Source of the DNA: Rhynchonema sp. JSB1_4 | Taxonomy: Eukaryota; Nematoda; Chromadorea; Monhysterida; Xyalidae | DNA length: 64,000 nucleotides | Assembly: GCA_030248065.1 (NCBI GenBank) | Contig: JASAMV010001783.1 | Span: forward strand, 38,028-102,027 | Direction: 5' to 3' | Part shown: piece after piece, positions 27,401 through 39,041 of the stretch | How the letters are laid out: each line of letters starts with the position of its first letter | How positions within the stretch are numbered: the stretch's first letter is position 1 | Made by a program: the position numbers and the translations under genes | The notes under the pieces: model-generated | What the model was told of the DNA's origin: nothing | Seen by the model: only the letters and a program-made list of their open reading frames with translations | Database searches by the model: none

Positions 27401-30400
27401 GCTGACCTCAATTTGTTGCGTGCTTACGCGAACAGCAACCTCGTTCAACACACAAATGTTTTGGGAGTCAAAAGAGAATTGACGCACCGAGGTGGAGAGC
27501 GTGTTTTTTTAAAAATACATGCATTTCTCTTTCTTTCATTTCCGAAATACGTGGAACCGGAACATTATTGGATCCGTTCAAGTCAACTTCAATATAAGTC
27601 GTCTCATGAGTTCGTGGCTGGACCAGGGTTGGGCAAAAAACGTTTTTTTCAAAAAATCGTTTTTTTAAAAAAAACGTTTTTTTAAAAAAAACGTTTTTTT
27701 TAAAACGCCCAGATGACCAAAATATGCCCCCCAAAAAAATGGAAAACGCTCATATTGGGAAGAAAACGTGGTTAAATGAGGTAATTCTATGTGTTCTGAG
27801 GCAAAATAAACGGGTTTCAACCCTTTTCTAGCGAGTTGTTAAGATCCCATATCAGACCCGCGTCATGGGACCAACTTTGGCAGGGGTCATCATTGAAAGT
27901 CAAACTCCGTATATCGACGTATCTCGACAAAGTAAAAATTGGTCGAAAAAATTTTGAAAAAATGGGACAAAAAATTGGTTTTCCTTGATAATCAGGGTAC
28001 TTTCCCTGAAAAATCAGGGAAAATCAAGGAAATTCAGGGTTTAAAAAAACGAAAAAACGACCCAGGCGTTTTTTTTGAAAAAAACGTCGTTTTTTAAGAA
28101 AAAACGCCGTCGTTTTTTTTGCCCAACCCTGGGCCGGACTATGCAGTATATGTGTTTTTTTCTCAGACTTTTTGGTGCGAACGCTGAAAATATGGAATTC
28201 ACATGTGAATGGCGCAAAACATTTTTGCGCAAGCGTCCGCACTGAATGTTGCGCAACGACAAGAGCAGCGAAAGAATAACTGCGAACTGAATGGTCCCCG
28301 GACTGAAGTTTCAAGTTGATCTGTTTACAATCGTCAACTGATGCTCTTGTGAGCCAGCACGATGCTATCCTCATTATCAAGGCCCTTTCTAGTCACAATC
28401 TGAGCATTTGGCGCATGCATATGCCATTTTCAGTCACTGCAGGCAGTGGTGTCGTTGGTTGGGGGGAAGGGGGTCACCCCCCTAGTATCCGCCGGTATCT
28501 TGACTTTCTCACCCAGGGGTATCCGGTATTGACTTTTTGTCCAGGGGTATCCTACCCCAAAATTTTTCCGAACACCGTAAAAATCGCCCATTTTTTACCT
28601 CCGAAAATCCTCAAAATCGCCTTGCTGCCGCAAGCATGACCCCCCGAAATGACCATTTATTGCGCTCCCGATTCAAAGCTACCTCTTGACGTGCACAATA
28701 ACGCCCCCCCGTTCCAGATGAAAGCCGATGCGTGCTACCTGGTGACCGGCCAGAATTATCTGACCGACTTGCGTGACATGATCCAATGTCAATCGGACCT
28801 GGCGCTGTGCAAGGACTACTCGGCGCAGCCAACCGCCGTGGATCCGAACGATTTCAGCAAGGTTGGCTGGCTGATGTTTCACAAATTACAAATTAAGTGT
28901 GCCACGCTTGTTGCGTTGATGTTTCCGGCTGCTGCTTGTTGCTGACAGACGAGGGAATGTTTCATCGCTAATATATATATTGTGTGATAAGTTTGTGTTT
29001 GACGATTCCCGGCAGTGATGCTCTAGCAAAGAATACGAACAAATAAACTAACACTGTACTGACGGCTGATTTACAATTGTGGTGGCTGGTCACAAGAGGC
29101 ATAATTATCATAGTTCGTGATCGGATCGGATCTGTGTCGGCAACGTCGGTGCTTTCGATTACCGTATTTTGACGTTCATTGACTCCGCTTGTGGAAGTTG
29201 TTCGCTAAGTGTGCGAGAAGTGACCGTCAAATTTTTAAAATGTTTCACGTATGCACAGGAGCACTATCCTTCGTCATTCATGTTCTTCGACGACACTTTC
29301 TACAACGACACTCGAACCGAGCGCATAACCGGTGAACGCAAGAATGACCAGACGGGTGAGACCGAATCGGAGTTCATAACGGTGGAACCGATCGATTTGA
29401 GCGCGTGCGTTGGTGATGTTTCAGTTTGGCATTAATCCTTGAGTTTATAAATTGATTGCCTGTATTGATTAAGCGGATTTGACGATTGCTAGTTGCGTGT
29501 AATTGATCTTACCACTATTTCATGTTTGTTACCGTGCCCATCTGACGTGTAAATCCGATAGTCGTGGGCACAAAAAATAATCCTACAATCGCACAGAACA
29601 TCAGGTCAAAATGATTATTTCCATTTCCAACAACATTAAATCAGCGGTATAATACTGCCGTGCAGCTCGCCAGTAGTGTTTTAGGGCGCCCCATCGGGTT
29701 ATGGTTTTAGAAACTGCGACTGACCTAAACGAGAGTATGCATGTCTTAGGCCAAGCCAACATAGCCCAAATCCTGAGCCAGACATTGTCCCACCGCTAGT
29801 GGCCGCGAGCTGTCCTAGTACCCTACCCGAATTTGGATTGCAGTAACATCCGTCAATTCCTGCAAGACCCACGTCGCGAAGCTATGGGACCGTTCCGTAC
29901 AGCTGCCATGCACGACACACAATTCGTCGACTTGCAACTACGATTGGGCCAGCCCTATCTGTACATGCATCAGGGCCACTGCGAACACGTACTCGTGGTT
30001 ACTGACATACGGTCGGTTTGGGGGATTTGAGCGTCAGAACATTGTATTAATTGTTTGTTTCATGCTTCACGACAGAGTTTTATGTTTTTATGGAAACATT
30101 TTTGCCTTTCGTCTTGCAGCTCCCACGCATGGCCTGTTGGGCTGAGTCTCTTTTGTCTTACGAATATTGCGAAACATTTTTTCTGCAAGTAAAGGCAATC
30201 TACGCCAACACGAGCCCGATTTTGAGGTGGTATGTATTCAAAACGAATAGAAAGAGAAAATCATGATGCTCCACTTTGTATTCTTCAACGTGTAACATTT
30301 CCCAAATCAGCAGCCACGTCAGAATGCTTCACTATTCTGCCAGCTGCGAGATCGAGCTCGTGTTGGTGTAGTTCAGTGTTGGAGCTGGGGGGGGGGGGTA

Positions 30401-32935
30401 GCACCATACTGTCATAAAGAACCGTTTTTTATTTTTCGTGGAAAAAAACGGTTTTTTTTTCGAAAAAAAAACGTTTTTTTTCAAATACTTTTCCAGTACT
30501 TAAGAACGTAATTTCGAAAAATGTAACAATTTCAGTGCAAAATTTGGTCGAAGTGACGAGAGTGCTCTTGAAGAGTGTTGAAGTCAGTCGAAAACACTTG
30601 GTTTACACGCTTTTTGGCCCATTTTGGGCCGGTTAATTTTCGTGTTCGAGCCAATTTTTCACTGAAATTGAAAAACTCATCAGAAAAAAATTGGAATAAA
30701 GTACCGATATTTTTCCGATCGAAAACCGAAGAGGTACCCACGGAAAAATAAATGGAAAAGTATTCGGGTCTCGGAAAAAAAACGGTTTTTTTCGGTTTTT
30801 TTTTCCGGAAAAAAACCGGTTTTTTTTCGCCTGCCAGTATAGGTAGCACCCCCCCCCCCAGTACAGTAGGTATCCCCCCTCGCCTGGTACAGTAGGTATC
30901 CCCCCGATGTTTGGCATGGTACAGTAGGTATCCCCCCCCCCCCCCCGGATTTTCACCCAGGTACAGTAGGTATCCCCCCTCCGATTTTGTCCCAAAAGTG
31001 CCAATTTTTGACCAAAATGGCCAAAATTAGTGTAAAATCAGTGGTTTTTACCTCAAACTACCCAAAATTCGCGCGCTACGCGCGCAAATACTACGTTTTC
31101 ACACGATTCCACACATAATAAAAATATTAAAAATTTTCACCCCAAAACCTAACCCCCTAACCCAGTGGTTTTTTAAAAAAAAATTTTTTTTATTAAAAAA
31201 AATTTTTTTTTAAAAAAAATTCGTTCCAAAAGTTAAAAAAAAATTTTTTTTTATTATTTCAAAATTCGAAAATTTCTCTATTTTTTTGCTCTAAAAGTGC
31301 TATTTTTTGCATAAAAATTGCTACTGTTAACATCACCCGACCCAACCATGGGTGTATTGGGTGCCATAATCGTTGTTTTGTGGCATCTAGACATAGTGCA
31401 CACACTCACATGGCCTCTCATATGATTACACATGTACATGTGACTGGGTGGGCATGCATTTATCCATGCAACAGACCCGAAAGCAGTGATTCGGTGTGAT
31501 ATTCACCCTATATTTACACTGTTTGTCACATATTTGCATTGGTCGTGTACCAAGAGGCAATAGTTTCACCCAAATTTACCGTCTTGAGTGTCACAAAGCC
31601 ACACCAAGGCACCCACACTACGTGGGGGAAGTGTACGGGTGTGTACCTGACTACTGTTGGTACTCATTGACCATTGTTTAGTATTGTTTTGGTGTCGTGA
31701 GTGCTTTATATGCACTTACCACACGTTATGGAAGAAAACTGCCACTATTTTTTGCTTTAGCGCTCATGTTTTTTCGTTTCTGGCAGTTTTTGGCTCGAAA
31801 AAAAAAAAATTTTTTAATTAAAAAAAAAATTTTTTTTTAAAAATGGGGTTTGAATAAAAAAAATTTTTTATTAACCACTGCCCCAACCCCCCCCCCCCCA
31901 ACCCCCCCCCCCCCTAGGTACATAACCCCCCCAGGCCGTCAGCTCTGGTACAGTAGGTATCCCCCCTCCAGAGTACCTCCAACACTGGTGTAGTTTGCCT
32001 ATATTTTATCAGTGACACACGCTGTGGCAAAAGTGACAGAAGCCCAAAAAGTTTGTGGCACTGTTGGGTCATCAAACATGATTTGATAGCTGATGTTTCA
32101 CGAAATGTTAGAAATGTTCGTTACAAAAACCACATTCTAATGGAAAAAAAAAGAAGAACCTGTTTGCAGAAAAAACACTAAACTCTCAACTACACAAACC
32201 TTTGTGAATTTCACCCACTTTCTGTTTGTAGCCTGATGGCTCTGGACGACGTGCAGGACTCTACAATGTATCCAATACAAGTGTACACAAAGGCAAAGAA
32301 GCGAATACCCTGTTTTGCGTGCAATGTCTACACGGCAAAGTCGGTTGTTTGAACTTGTTTTGGTCGTTTTCTCTTATTATTGTTGACTTTCTCTATTTAT
32401 ATATTTATAGATGTATGTGCATTGTATGGTAGGTAGGCAGGTATGTACCCCGATATTCCCAGTAGTATGCCATTGCCCGCGTGACTTTCTATTGAACACG
32501 ATATCTCGAGATCTATTGATGCCACTAGTTTTAACGAACGTCTTTGTTCACTATAAAGTCACGTGACAAAGGTAGATACGATTGGATCCAATCGCAAATC
32601 TTGTTATCGGCGGGCCATTAAGTTGGCGCCTCTAAATGGCTCCAACTCTAAAATGGCACAGCGCGCTTTCGACTTGTTTCCAAAACCGGGCTGTGCACCA
32701 GGTCATCGTCAGTGCGAATGCACCAGATATATACGTATGCGGAACGCAAACCTGAATGTGACACGATCCGATTTATTCCATCTACAGGTGGGTTGTGTAC
32801 AACAACGTGCGTCTGCCGTATGAGAAGGCGTTCTTTTGTGACGACTGTTTCCACTCATTCAACTACGACGAACAACATCAGAAGATCGGTGATTTCGAGG
32901 CCGTGCCGTACTTTGACCGGAATGCGCTGCGTTGA
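24438..32935 (+). CDS. SNAPC3: snRNA-activating protein complex subunit 3 (SNAPC3/SNAP50)
   Basis: DNA-contacting subunit of the complex that binds the proximal sequence element of snRNA promoters (Pol II and Pol III). Ten exons: 24438-24567, 25463-25589, 25895-25984, 26061-26157, 26957-27097, 28718-28861, 29259-29404, 29844-30011, 32232-32339, 32788-32935; 432 residues, in phase throughout. Diagnostic blocks are [56 protein letters not shown] and [13 protein letters not shown]. The two CxxC pairs belong to the C-terminal zinc-binding region of the family. The ATG at 24438 opens exon 1. The start of exon 2 is the weakest point: only a GAG acceptor after a T tract restores phase. Only 220 bases separate it from the FRA10AC1 stop. 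Confidence 0.93.
24665..24846. mobile_element. Short MITE abutting a tRNA-like gene
   Basis: Arms begin GTATACTCTGACAATTCTTT and are near-perfect reverse complements across the whole 182 bases (TTGGGAGAAACTTTTCAA, then GCAC...GTGC at the centre). The element stops exactly where the tRNA-like 3' end begins. Non-coding, in SNAPC3 intron 1. Confidence 0.85.
24847..24928 (-). tRNA. tRNA-like gene, possibly intron-bearing or a pseudogene
   Basis: On the minus strand a seven-pair acceptor stem (GTTCCCG with CGGGAGC, one G-U), a D arm (GCTC AGTTGGTA GAGC) and a T arm with the invariant TTCGAGT loop are all present, with A- and B-box-like sequence. The anticodon arm is about 10 bases too long and pairs poorly, so there is either a small intron or decay; I do not assign an anticodon. 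It is antisense inside SNAPC3 intron 1. Confidence 0.6.
26442..26725. mobile_element. Partial 'TATACTGTCATAAAG' element
   Basis: Opens TATACTGTCATAAAGAACCG and matches 30406-30670 through the TTAAGAACGTAATTTCGAAA and GTTGAAGTCAGTCGAAAACA blocks. The opposite terminal repeat is missing or degraded near 26725. In SNAPC3 intron 4. Confidence 0.65.
27264..28142. mobile_element. MITE 'TATAGTCCAGCCAC', copy 2, interrupted
   Basis: Same ends and internal blocks as 18804-19173 but inverted inside. A second element (27624-28131) has inserted into its right terminal repeat and duplicated 8 bases of it, so the last bases of this copy resume at 28132. Confidence 0.8.
27624..28131. mobile_element. Nested hAT-type MITE
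   Basis: Starts CAGGGTTGGGC and ends GCCCAACCCTG, with AAAACGTTTTTT palindromic tracts inside each end. The target duplication is GGCTGGAC on the left and GGCCGGAC on the right (one difference), taken from the end of the host MITE. Confidence 0.88.
28444..28640. mobile_element. Truncated hAT-like element related to 1-262
   Basis: Opens CAGTGGTGTCGTTGG, the reverse complement of the element end at 248-262, and shares the CCGCAAG-containing block. It contains repeats of AGGGGTATCC. No matching right end was found before SNAPC3 exon 6. Confidence 0.5.
30406..30841. mobile_element. 'TATACTGTCATAAAG' element, nested copy
   Basis: Full-length relative of 17481-17920 in the opposite orientation: starts ATACTGTCATAAAG and ends CTGCCAGTATA, with the CCGG/AAAAAA palindromic arms. 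Inserted in the composite element. Confidence 0.8.
31163..31880. mobile_element. hAT-type MITE nested in the composite element
   Basis: Starts CAGTGGTTTTTT and ends AAACCACTG-like at 31880. Flanks CCCTAACC and CCCCAACC form an 8-base target duplication with one difference. Sub-terminal A/T tracts resemble 22309-23031 and 43667-44313. The short ORFs inside have no recognisable product. Confidence 0.75.
32693..32730 (+). repeat. Intronic repeat unit, copy 1
   Basis: GTGCACCAGGTCATCGTCAG followed by TGCGAATGCACC, about 60 bases before the acceptor of the last SNAPC3 exon. Copies lie in introns of three other genes (35525, 39254, 62048). Confidence 0.8.
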
Positions 32936-33135
32936 TATTGATGTTTCATCATGTGTGAATGGATATGTATCCAATCATAGGCTTTCTTTATGGTGGGATG
33001 ATCGACAATTTTGTCAGTTTCGGTCGCTGTGAGGAACATTTCACTGTAAAAAGTGGAAATCGTGCCCTCGACGGATCGATACGGGACAATGTTAGCGTTT
33101 TTTTTTCACTTTGTGACGTTTCACCATAAAGAACG

Positions 33136-33379
33136 TATAGTAAATTTCCAAATTCGCTGCCGCACAGTAAAATACGCCCCATAGTTAATGTCAAGTTATA
33201 AACCCGAACGCTAACCATGCGAATGTTCTGAAACATTGCGCGCAGCTGCCTGGCTGGCTGGCAAGCTGCGTGTGTGTTGGCTGTCTGAATGTTTCACAAG
33301 TTGATTTTCGGGTTTAGAACCTGACATTAACTATGGGGCGTACTTTACTGTGCGGCAGCGAATTTGGAAATTTACTATA
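33136..33379. mobile_element. Inverted-repeat element between convergent genes
   Basis: Arms TATAGTAAATTTCCAAATTC and GCGGCAGCGAATTTGGAAAT...CTATA are reverse complements, with a second paired block around CGCCCCATAGTTAATGTCA. The centre holds TGAAACATT and AATGTTTCA facing each other. Confidence 0.85.
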
Positions 33380-33736
33380 CAAGACCTACTCAAATAAAAA
33401 GCGGGTGAAAAACATCCTGAACTGAAGCGTGATTGGTTCTGTTAATTTTTTTAGTCACGTTGTTGTCAGTCAGTCAGTCATGTATCACCCTTGCTCTTGT
33501 TTCCTTCTTACCTATACCTAATTTCAGTTTGATGCAGTCACCAATTTCCCGTTGATAATTTCTCTTGTAATTTGTTGTTGATGGTCGAAATCGTACGTGA
33601 GAGAGCAAGGTTCTTGGGGATTTTGATTTGTTCATTTTTTGTGGGCGGGTTTGCTGCGCATTGAACATTGCTGTTATTCTGGCAATAAAAATTACAAAGA
33701 ACACAGTTTATGTATATCGCTCGTGGCCCACTCAAC

Positions 33737-33890
33737 GGCTGATTGTTTTGTCGTGAGCGCAAATCCTCAATTCAGACCATCAACTCAAGCAGCCTGCTTG
33801 AAGGAGCGCGACAAATGCATCACAATATGGCGTTTGGGATGTGTGCACGACCAGGGTGTACGATGTGCGTTAACGACATTAATATAAGCC
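33737..33890. mobile_element. Short MITE, 'GGCT-(N)-GTCGT' family
   Basis: Ends GGCTGATTGTTTTGTCGTGA and TTAACGACATTAATATAAGCC-type sequence. Same family as 14352-15564, 52892-53093 and 54093-54212. Confidence 0.7.
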
Positions 33891-33893
33891 GTG

Positions 33894-36800
33894 TCAGCGA
33901 CACTGCGTCGAATTGGTCTCCATTAATTTTGTCCTGATCATTGTCAATCCGGCCACCACCCGTTGGTGCAGCGTGTTGGCAGCAGGCATGTCAGTCAATT
34001 CCGGTTGGCCAAACATGGTCGGATCGACTATGCGAAAATGTCGAATGTACGCATTCGTCGGGTCGACCTGGTAGGTGCCGCCGATGTAGTCCTGTTGGCC
34101 GGCCTGATGCACCTTGTAGTGCACAATGTGAATGCCCATGTAGGCGATCTGAAATGTGTTATATTATGGTGGTATGAAGCGCGTTGACTTTGATAGTGAT
34201 AAAGCAGGAAATCACTGACAGCTCGCACGGGGGGAATTCGTAACTTTGCAGTCGGTGCGATTTGACTGCCTCATAAATGGCAGTCACAATGCCTGCCTGC
34301 TTATTGGCCCAGGATAACTCAATTCTGTGTCGATATCAGAAAGTATAATATATCGGAAAGTCCTGACGGAATAAACGATGACCTGTCATAGAAATATGAT
34401 TTTCCAACCAAACGTAGTCTACAGACTGTCTGTGTCACACTTGCTACCTGTTTTTTTGACCGACAAATAATGCTGCTGACATGACACTATTTCCGACCTG
34501 ATCAGGCTTGACGATGCATTTCGCTATAAAGATAGGCGGCGCCGGTTGCGTGGTGTTGTGGTAGCGGAATGCCGGCAAATTCTGCCAGACGAAATCGTCA
34601 AGTTTGCCCGAATTCGCTATTTGGCTGATCAACTGATCGGCATTTGGTCCATCGTCTGCCAGATTCACCCATCGGGGCCGGAACATGAACGCAGAGAACA
34701 GCGACTCGCCCGCGTAGTGCACGTCCAACACGCTGCAAATCCGAGTGAATATACAGTACATACATACCTAGGTCTATTGTTTGGAAAGTTGAAAAAACAA
34801 TAATGTAGGGAATGCCAAGTGCGGGCCAAGCCCTGGGTGGCTTTTTTGGGGCACATATTTCAGATTTGAGATTTCCAGAAGAAGTCCGCAATATGTATAA
34901 ACGTACGAAACGTATAGCTGAAAATGATCACAGATGGGGCTTATTCGGAAAATCTTCCGAATAAACCCCACTGGTGATTTATTCGCGGGGGACCCATTTG
35001 GTATTCTCCGGTGGGCTCTGCGACCCATACAGCGAATTCACTCTATGGTGCACCTCCATTATAGAGAATCCTCCATATAGTGAACAAATTTTGCTCCCAA
35101 ATCTACCGTTAACATCCTAATTATACTGCTCTCTATGGTGAATATTCTGGAGAGAAGAACAGATTCCGGATTCTAAAAACTCTTATAATTCTCCAGCGTG
35201 TCACCCAGCCGTCTAACAATTTCAAGAACCGAATGCTGGTGAACAGGGTTCCTCACCTGAGCATTTCCAGCACCGACTGATGTTTCAACGGCACTATAAG
35301 TTCGTCCATGTCAATGGCGGCCGTGTATTTGAATCGATTCACCGATCGCAGTATGCAGTCCTGCACCGTCGCGCGAATACGGCAGTCGGCATGCGTGATG
35401 CACGCATTGTGATCTGTGCGATGGAACATCAGAAGGGCAATTTTGCAGTGATGTTTCACATGCGTGCCGAAAACCTGTTCGTTTGTGATCCGTGTTTGGG
35501 TCATGATGTGACCGTCGGGTCTATGCGCACTGACGATGACCCGGTACACCGTCCGGCGCCAAATCCAGCAATTGCGAAAACACGCCACAGAATTCAGATT
35601 GGACAGTTCGAAATTGGCTTCGTTTTTTTTTCTGGGTCAAGCTCCGGTGGTCACCTGGCTGAGAAAACAAAGCGCAGTTTCTAACGTGGTGATATCGGAT
35701 AGGATCTAATTTTGGTCGCGTGACATGTTTGTTGGAGCTGGTTTATGCTCGCTTAATACATGCGTGTATATTTATACACAAGCTCACCGCTATCATTGCG
35801 TTTGATCGGTATGACAGTGATGACATTAATGGAGGCGTAAAAGTCCAATATTGCGCGCGTTGCTCGGTCGGTCAGTTGGTACACATAGACGAACAGATGT
35901 TGTGCCCCAATGTGACGATGGTGCTCAATGAATTGCAGCAGCAGCAGGGCGTTGTGGGATCGATTGCCGTACAGCGGTGACATGCACACGTTGAATGATG
36001 GACTGCTGGGTGGGTCTGTAAACGATGATGAACTCTGGAAAATTTCGACATTTATTCCAGGTATTGGTCGCACAATGACCATATAAGAATTCATCAAAAT
36101 CAATCCTGATTTTCACGTTCAGTCACTCTTAACTACTGTGCTATTTGTGATTCTCACAAAACATTTTCAGCTGAAAATAATCTAGCAGATCAACCACGTT
36201 GCCGCAGGTCTGAAACATTCTCTTTACTACATGCTTTGTGTGCGATCACGCAACGCAACGTCAATGCCCCGTCACTAGCCTGCTTTGCGATTCAGGAAAA
36301 AAATTTGACCAATTCTTATATAGTCATTGTGCGACCAATATACAAAATGCGCACAGTGTGCGACCAAGGCTGGAGCGAACACGCCTCGGCGTTCAGAAAG
36401 AGCATTTCGCTTGTTCACGTCTCAAGACTGGGCATTCATCACGCAACGGAAGAAGGGCACTTATTTTGACCAGTGTAACAGTTTATTGTTTATTGCGGGC
36501 GTATGGGCACCAAGTCTATCCGCTGGTCAAAACTTCTGTAGCAGTGCCACCAGTAAATGCGTATCTTTTAATGCAAAAAAGGTCACGTGACCAACACAGT
36601 GCGATTCCGTCCTATGCTATTCGTAACGACTGTAAACGGTGACCTTTTGGCAGCACAGTAACGGGCAACATTCGTATTTTCCCTTCCATCAACCATCCCT
36701 TCTCACTGATGGCCACGTACGGCGCGTAGACACCCTGACGACAGTCGATTATGTGATCGACCCGCATTATTGTCGAATCCTCGGAGCCGATTTGAGTGCC

Positions 36801-37952
36801 GTTGTGGCTGAAACATTGTTGAAAAATATAAACATTGTTGAAAAATATAAACATTAATTGTTCAAACACAAATATGATTTGTAAGTCTTGTTACAAAACT
36901 TTGCTGCAAAACGTTGTTTGAACATAAACATTGCTAAAAAAACATTGTTTGAACATAAACATTGTGAAACAAGACCAAAACCAAGCAAAGCAACGCAAGC
37001 AGCGAAAACAAAACAATGTGTGGGAAAACATTCATTTAAAAAACAAAAGTAAGGCACAAATAACAAACAATGCATAAAATTGTTTTAACATGTACAGTAG
37101 GTTCACCTACTCAAAATAACGACAACAGATTCTTGTCCCAGCGTTCCGGTTCGAAAGCGTAACGACAGCGATCTTCAGGTAGCGCGGGTCGAAGTAAGCC
37201 CACATCGGGTTGATCGGGTCGGAACTGAACCAAAATGAAGAAAGTTTGGAACCTGCCAGTCTTAAAAAATATTCTTTTTCGTGTTTCACATGACGAAGTT
37301 GCACTCTGCGCTGCAGTATGAATTGAATTTTCGTTTAACAAAACCAACATGCAGTGGTTGGTGGACTTTAACGGCAGTTGGGATTCCCAACTGGCGTTCA
37401 ATTAAACGAGGTTTTCAAGGTTTACTATCAAGAAGGTCGACAGTGAAGCTCAAGGTCGAAAATTTGCTCCTGAACCTGCTTGGTGCAAAAGGCGCGCATG
37501 GTTTCCCACACGATTATCGAGCTGTATATTCAGCACGCATTCAGCGTGTCACTTTTTTTCAACAAACACTCGCAAAAGGTCTACAAATCCAACCTGATTT
37601 CTGAAACCCCGTATTTTTCAAAGGGTCTGGGCTGATTGTGTTTCGGCTTCTCATTTGAGTAGAATGGCGGTTCTTCCACAACTGGTGGTATCCAGATGTT
37701 ATCTTGAATGTCCACCTTGTCAGATCGTTTATAAGTCAGCCAAATGGCAGAACGTTGGTTTTCGGCAGGAACTGCTGTCAAGATAATCAGAACCGTAAGG
37801 CTCGTTCCCAACACTAAGGTGAATACAACGTGTAGACGTGAGCCATCAGGGCAGTTGTTAATCATTTTTTCGGGTGCTATTGTTGCTCCACAAGCACTGT
37901 TTTCGACAGCTGGGACGGAACCTCGATCACGATTATGGAAAATTTCGATCAA
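33894..37952 (-). CDS. Glycosyltransferase family 92 (DUF23) protein
   Basis: Probable Golgi type II membrane enzyme; GT92 members transfer galactose to core glycans in nematodes and plants, but the donor and acceptor here are unknown. Exons in transcript order: 37952-37594, 37475-37426, 37310-37253, 37224-37111, 36807-36644, 36015-35788, 35413-35257, 34732-34498, 34148-33894; 539 residues, in phase. A hydrophobic anchor (VVFTLVLGTSLTVLIILTAV, about residues 43-62) follows a short N-terminal tail. Family landmarks: NPMWAYFDPRYLKIAVV, LLLQFIEHHRHIGAQHLFVY, FKYTAAIDMDELIVP with a DxD-like metal site, and KCIVKPDQ-IAYMGIH. Exons 2 and 3 are short and rest on phase alone. A second ATG 29 codons in (EKMINN) also precedes the anchor. 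Confidence 0.85.
35525..35562 (-). repeat. Intronic repeat unit, copy 2
   Basis: On the minus strand: GGTGTACCGGGTCATCGTCA followed by GTGCGCATAGACC. It lies in the GT92 intron before the exon with the DMDE motif. About 70 bases further along, the stretch ends in TGAAACATCACTG (35450). Confidence 0.75.
36062..36340. mobile_element. TA-flanked MITE 'TATTGGTCGCACAATG', copy 1
   Basis: Ends TATTGGTCGCACAATGACCA and its reverse complement. Relatives at 49335-49595 and 51907-52191 share the internal blocks around GATTTTCA and AAAACATTTT. In a GT92 intron. Confidence 0.85.
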
Positions 37953-39041
37953 TAAGTTTCAGTCACGGTAGACTGCCGAAATCATTATACTTCGAAGCCA
38001 AATTCGGGAATCCCGATCCGATCCCGATTTTTGATCTGATTTTTCGCACAAAATACTACAAACAAAAAGTTGAAGAATTATACCAGAAAAAAATTACCGA
38101 TGCAAAAAACCAATGCCAAGACCCAAGTGTAGTGAAAACGTTTTGTGTTCTTTCCAGTTCCGTTCACCCTCATCGTGTGTGTGTGTGCGTGCAGCAGCAG
38201 AGGTGGGAACAGATGTTTGTCCGTTAATTAATGCAATTGTGTTTTCGTTTTCAAGCAGTTGGTTTCGTATGGCGCAAAATGTCCGCAAATCACAGCCATA
38301 ATGGAATAGTATAAGAATGTATCCTTGTCTTCTGCCCATTCATTTACGGGGGAGCGTGTCGCTCTTTTACCACCCAAACACACATTTTTATGATAATAAA
38401 TCACACAGCACAGTAAAGTGAACATTACCGGAGAAGTTCGATGAAGCCCCCTCGAATAACCCGCATTGCGGGCTTATTTCACAACGTTTTCGAATGTCCC
38501 CTGAGTTTGGTTTGGTTTGGTCGAACATGTTTGGTTAGAATATTTTTTTCCGTATCTTTGCGGCGCGATAAAAGCTGCACATTATTGCACTGCGTTGATC
38601 GTAATGGTGTGCAGGCAAACAGTCGTGTAGGTAAATGATTATAATTCTTCGCAGAACCAAGAAGATATACATACATGTGCATCGATAGTTCAAATAAACT
38701 ATTATGCAACGCTTCGTTCATTCATGCAACTTATTGTTCCCAAATTGATCCCTCCTGAGGAGTGCTTATCTGGAAGTTTGCCAAATACGTCCCTCAGGGC
38801 TTATTCAGGATAATTTTTTGTTTCAAGATCTCTCAAACATAAGCCCCCAGTGGGTTTGATCGAACTTCTCCGGTAAAAAGTAACACTCTGTGTTCAGAAC
38901 ACGCGCTGATGTTTCACATTTATGATCACACGAAGGTGGCAAAAAATAATCTTCGGTTGGAACACGGCACGGTAGTTTGAGATCTATTGAATTTTTGTTA
39001 TACGGTCTACCAGATAGACGAAGCGGTTTGAAAAGATCTTT

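Larger units (their letters stand above)
30374..31987. mobile_element. Composite hAT element with perfect 8-base target duplication
   Basis: Starts CAGTGTTGGAG and ends CTCCAACACTG; GTGTAGTT is duplicated exactly at 30366-30373 and 31988-31995. Inside are poly-C/poly-G tracts, five copies of GGTACAGTAGGTATCCCCCC-like units, and two younger insertions (30406-30841 and 31163-31880). No transposase ORF. The whole block sits in SNAPC3 intron 8. Confidence 0.88.
32936..33893. other. Convergent 3' spacer between SNAPC3 and GT92
   Basis: Both genes end here, pointing at each other. A TGATGTTTCA word starts four bases after the SNAPC3 stop. Two inverted-repeat elements (33136-33379 and 33737-33890) fill much of the gap; the second ends three bases from the GT92 stop codon. 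I see no coding exon. Confidence 0.5.

Noticed and set aside
37476..37521. Alternative GT92 exon 2 (SIIVWETMRAFCTKQ)
   Set aside because: Good splice signals, but it leaves the conserved downstream exon out of phase; the 37475-37426 plus 37310-37253 path keeps the frame.
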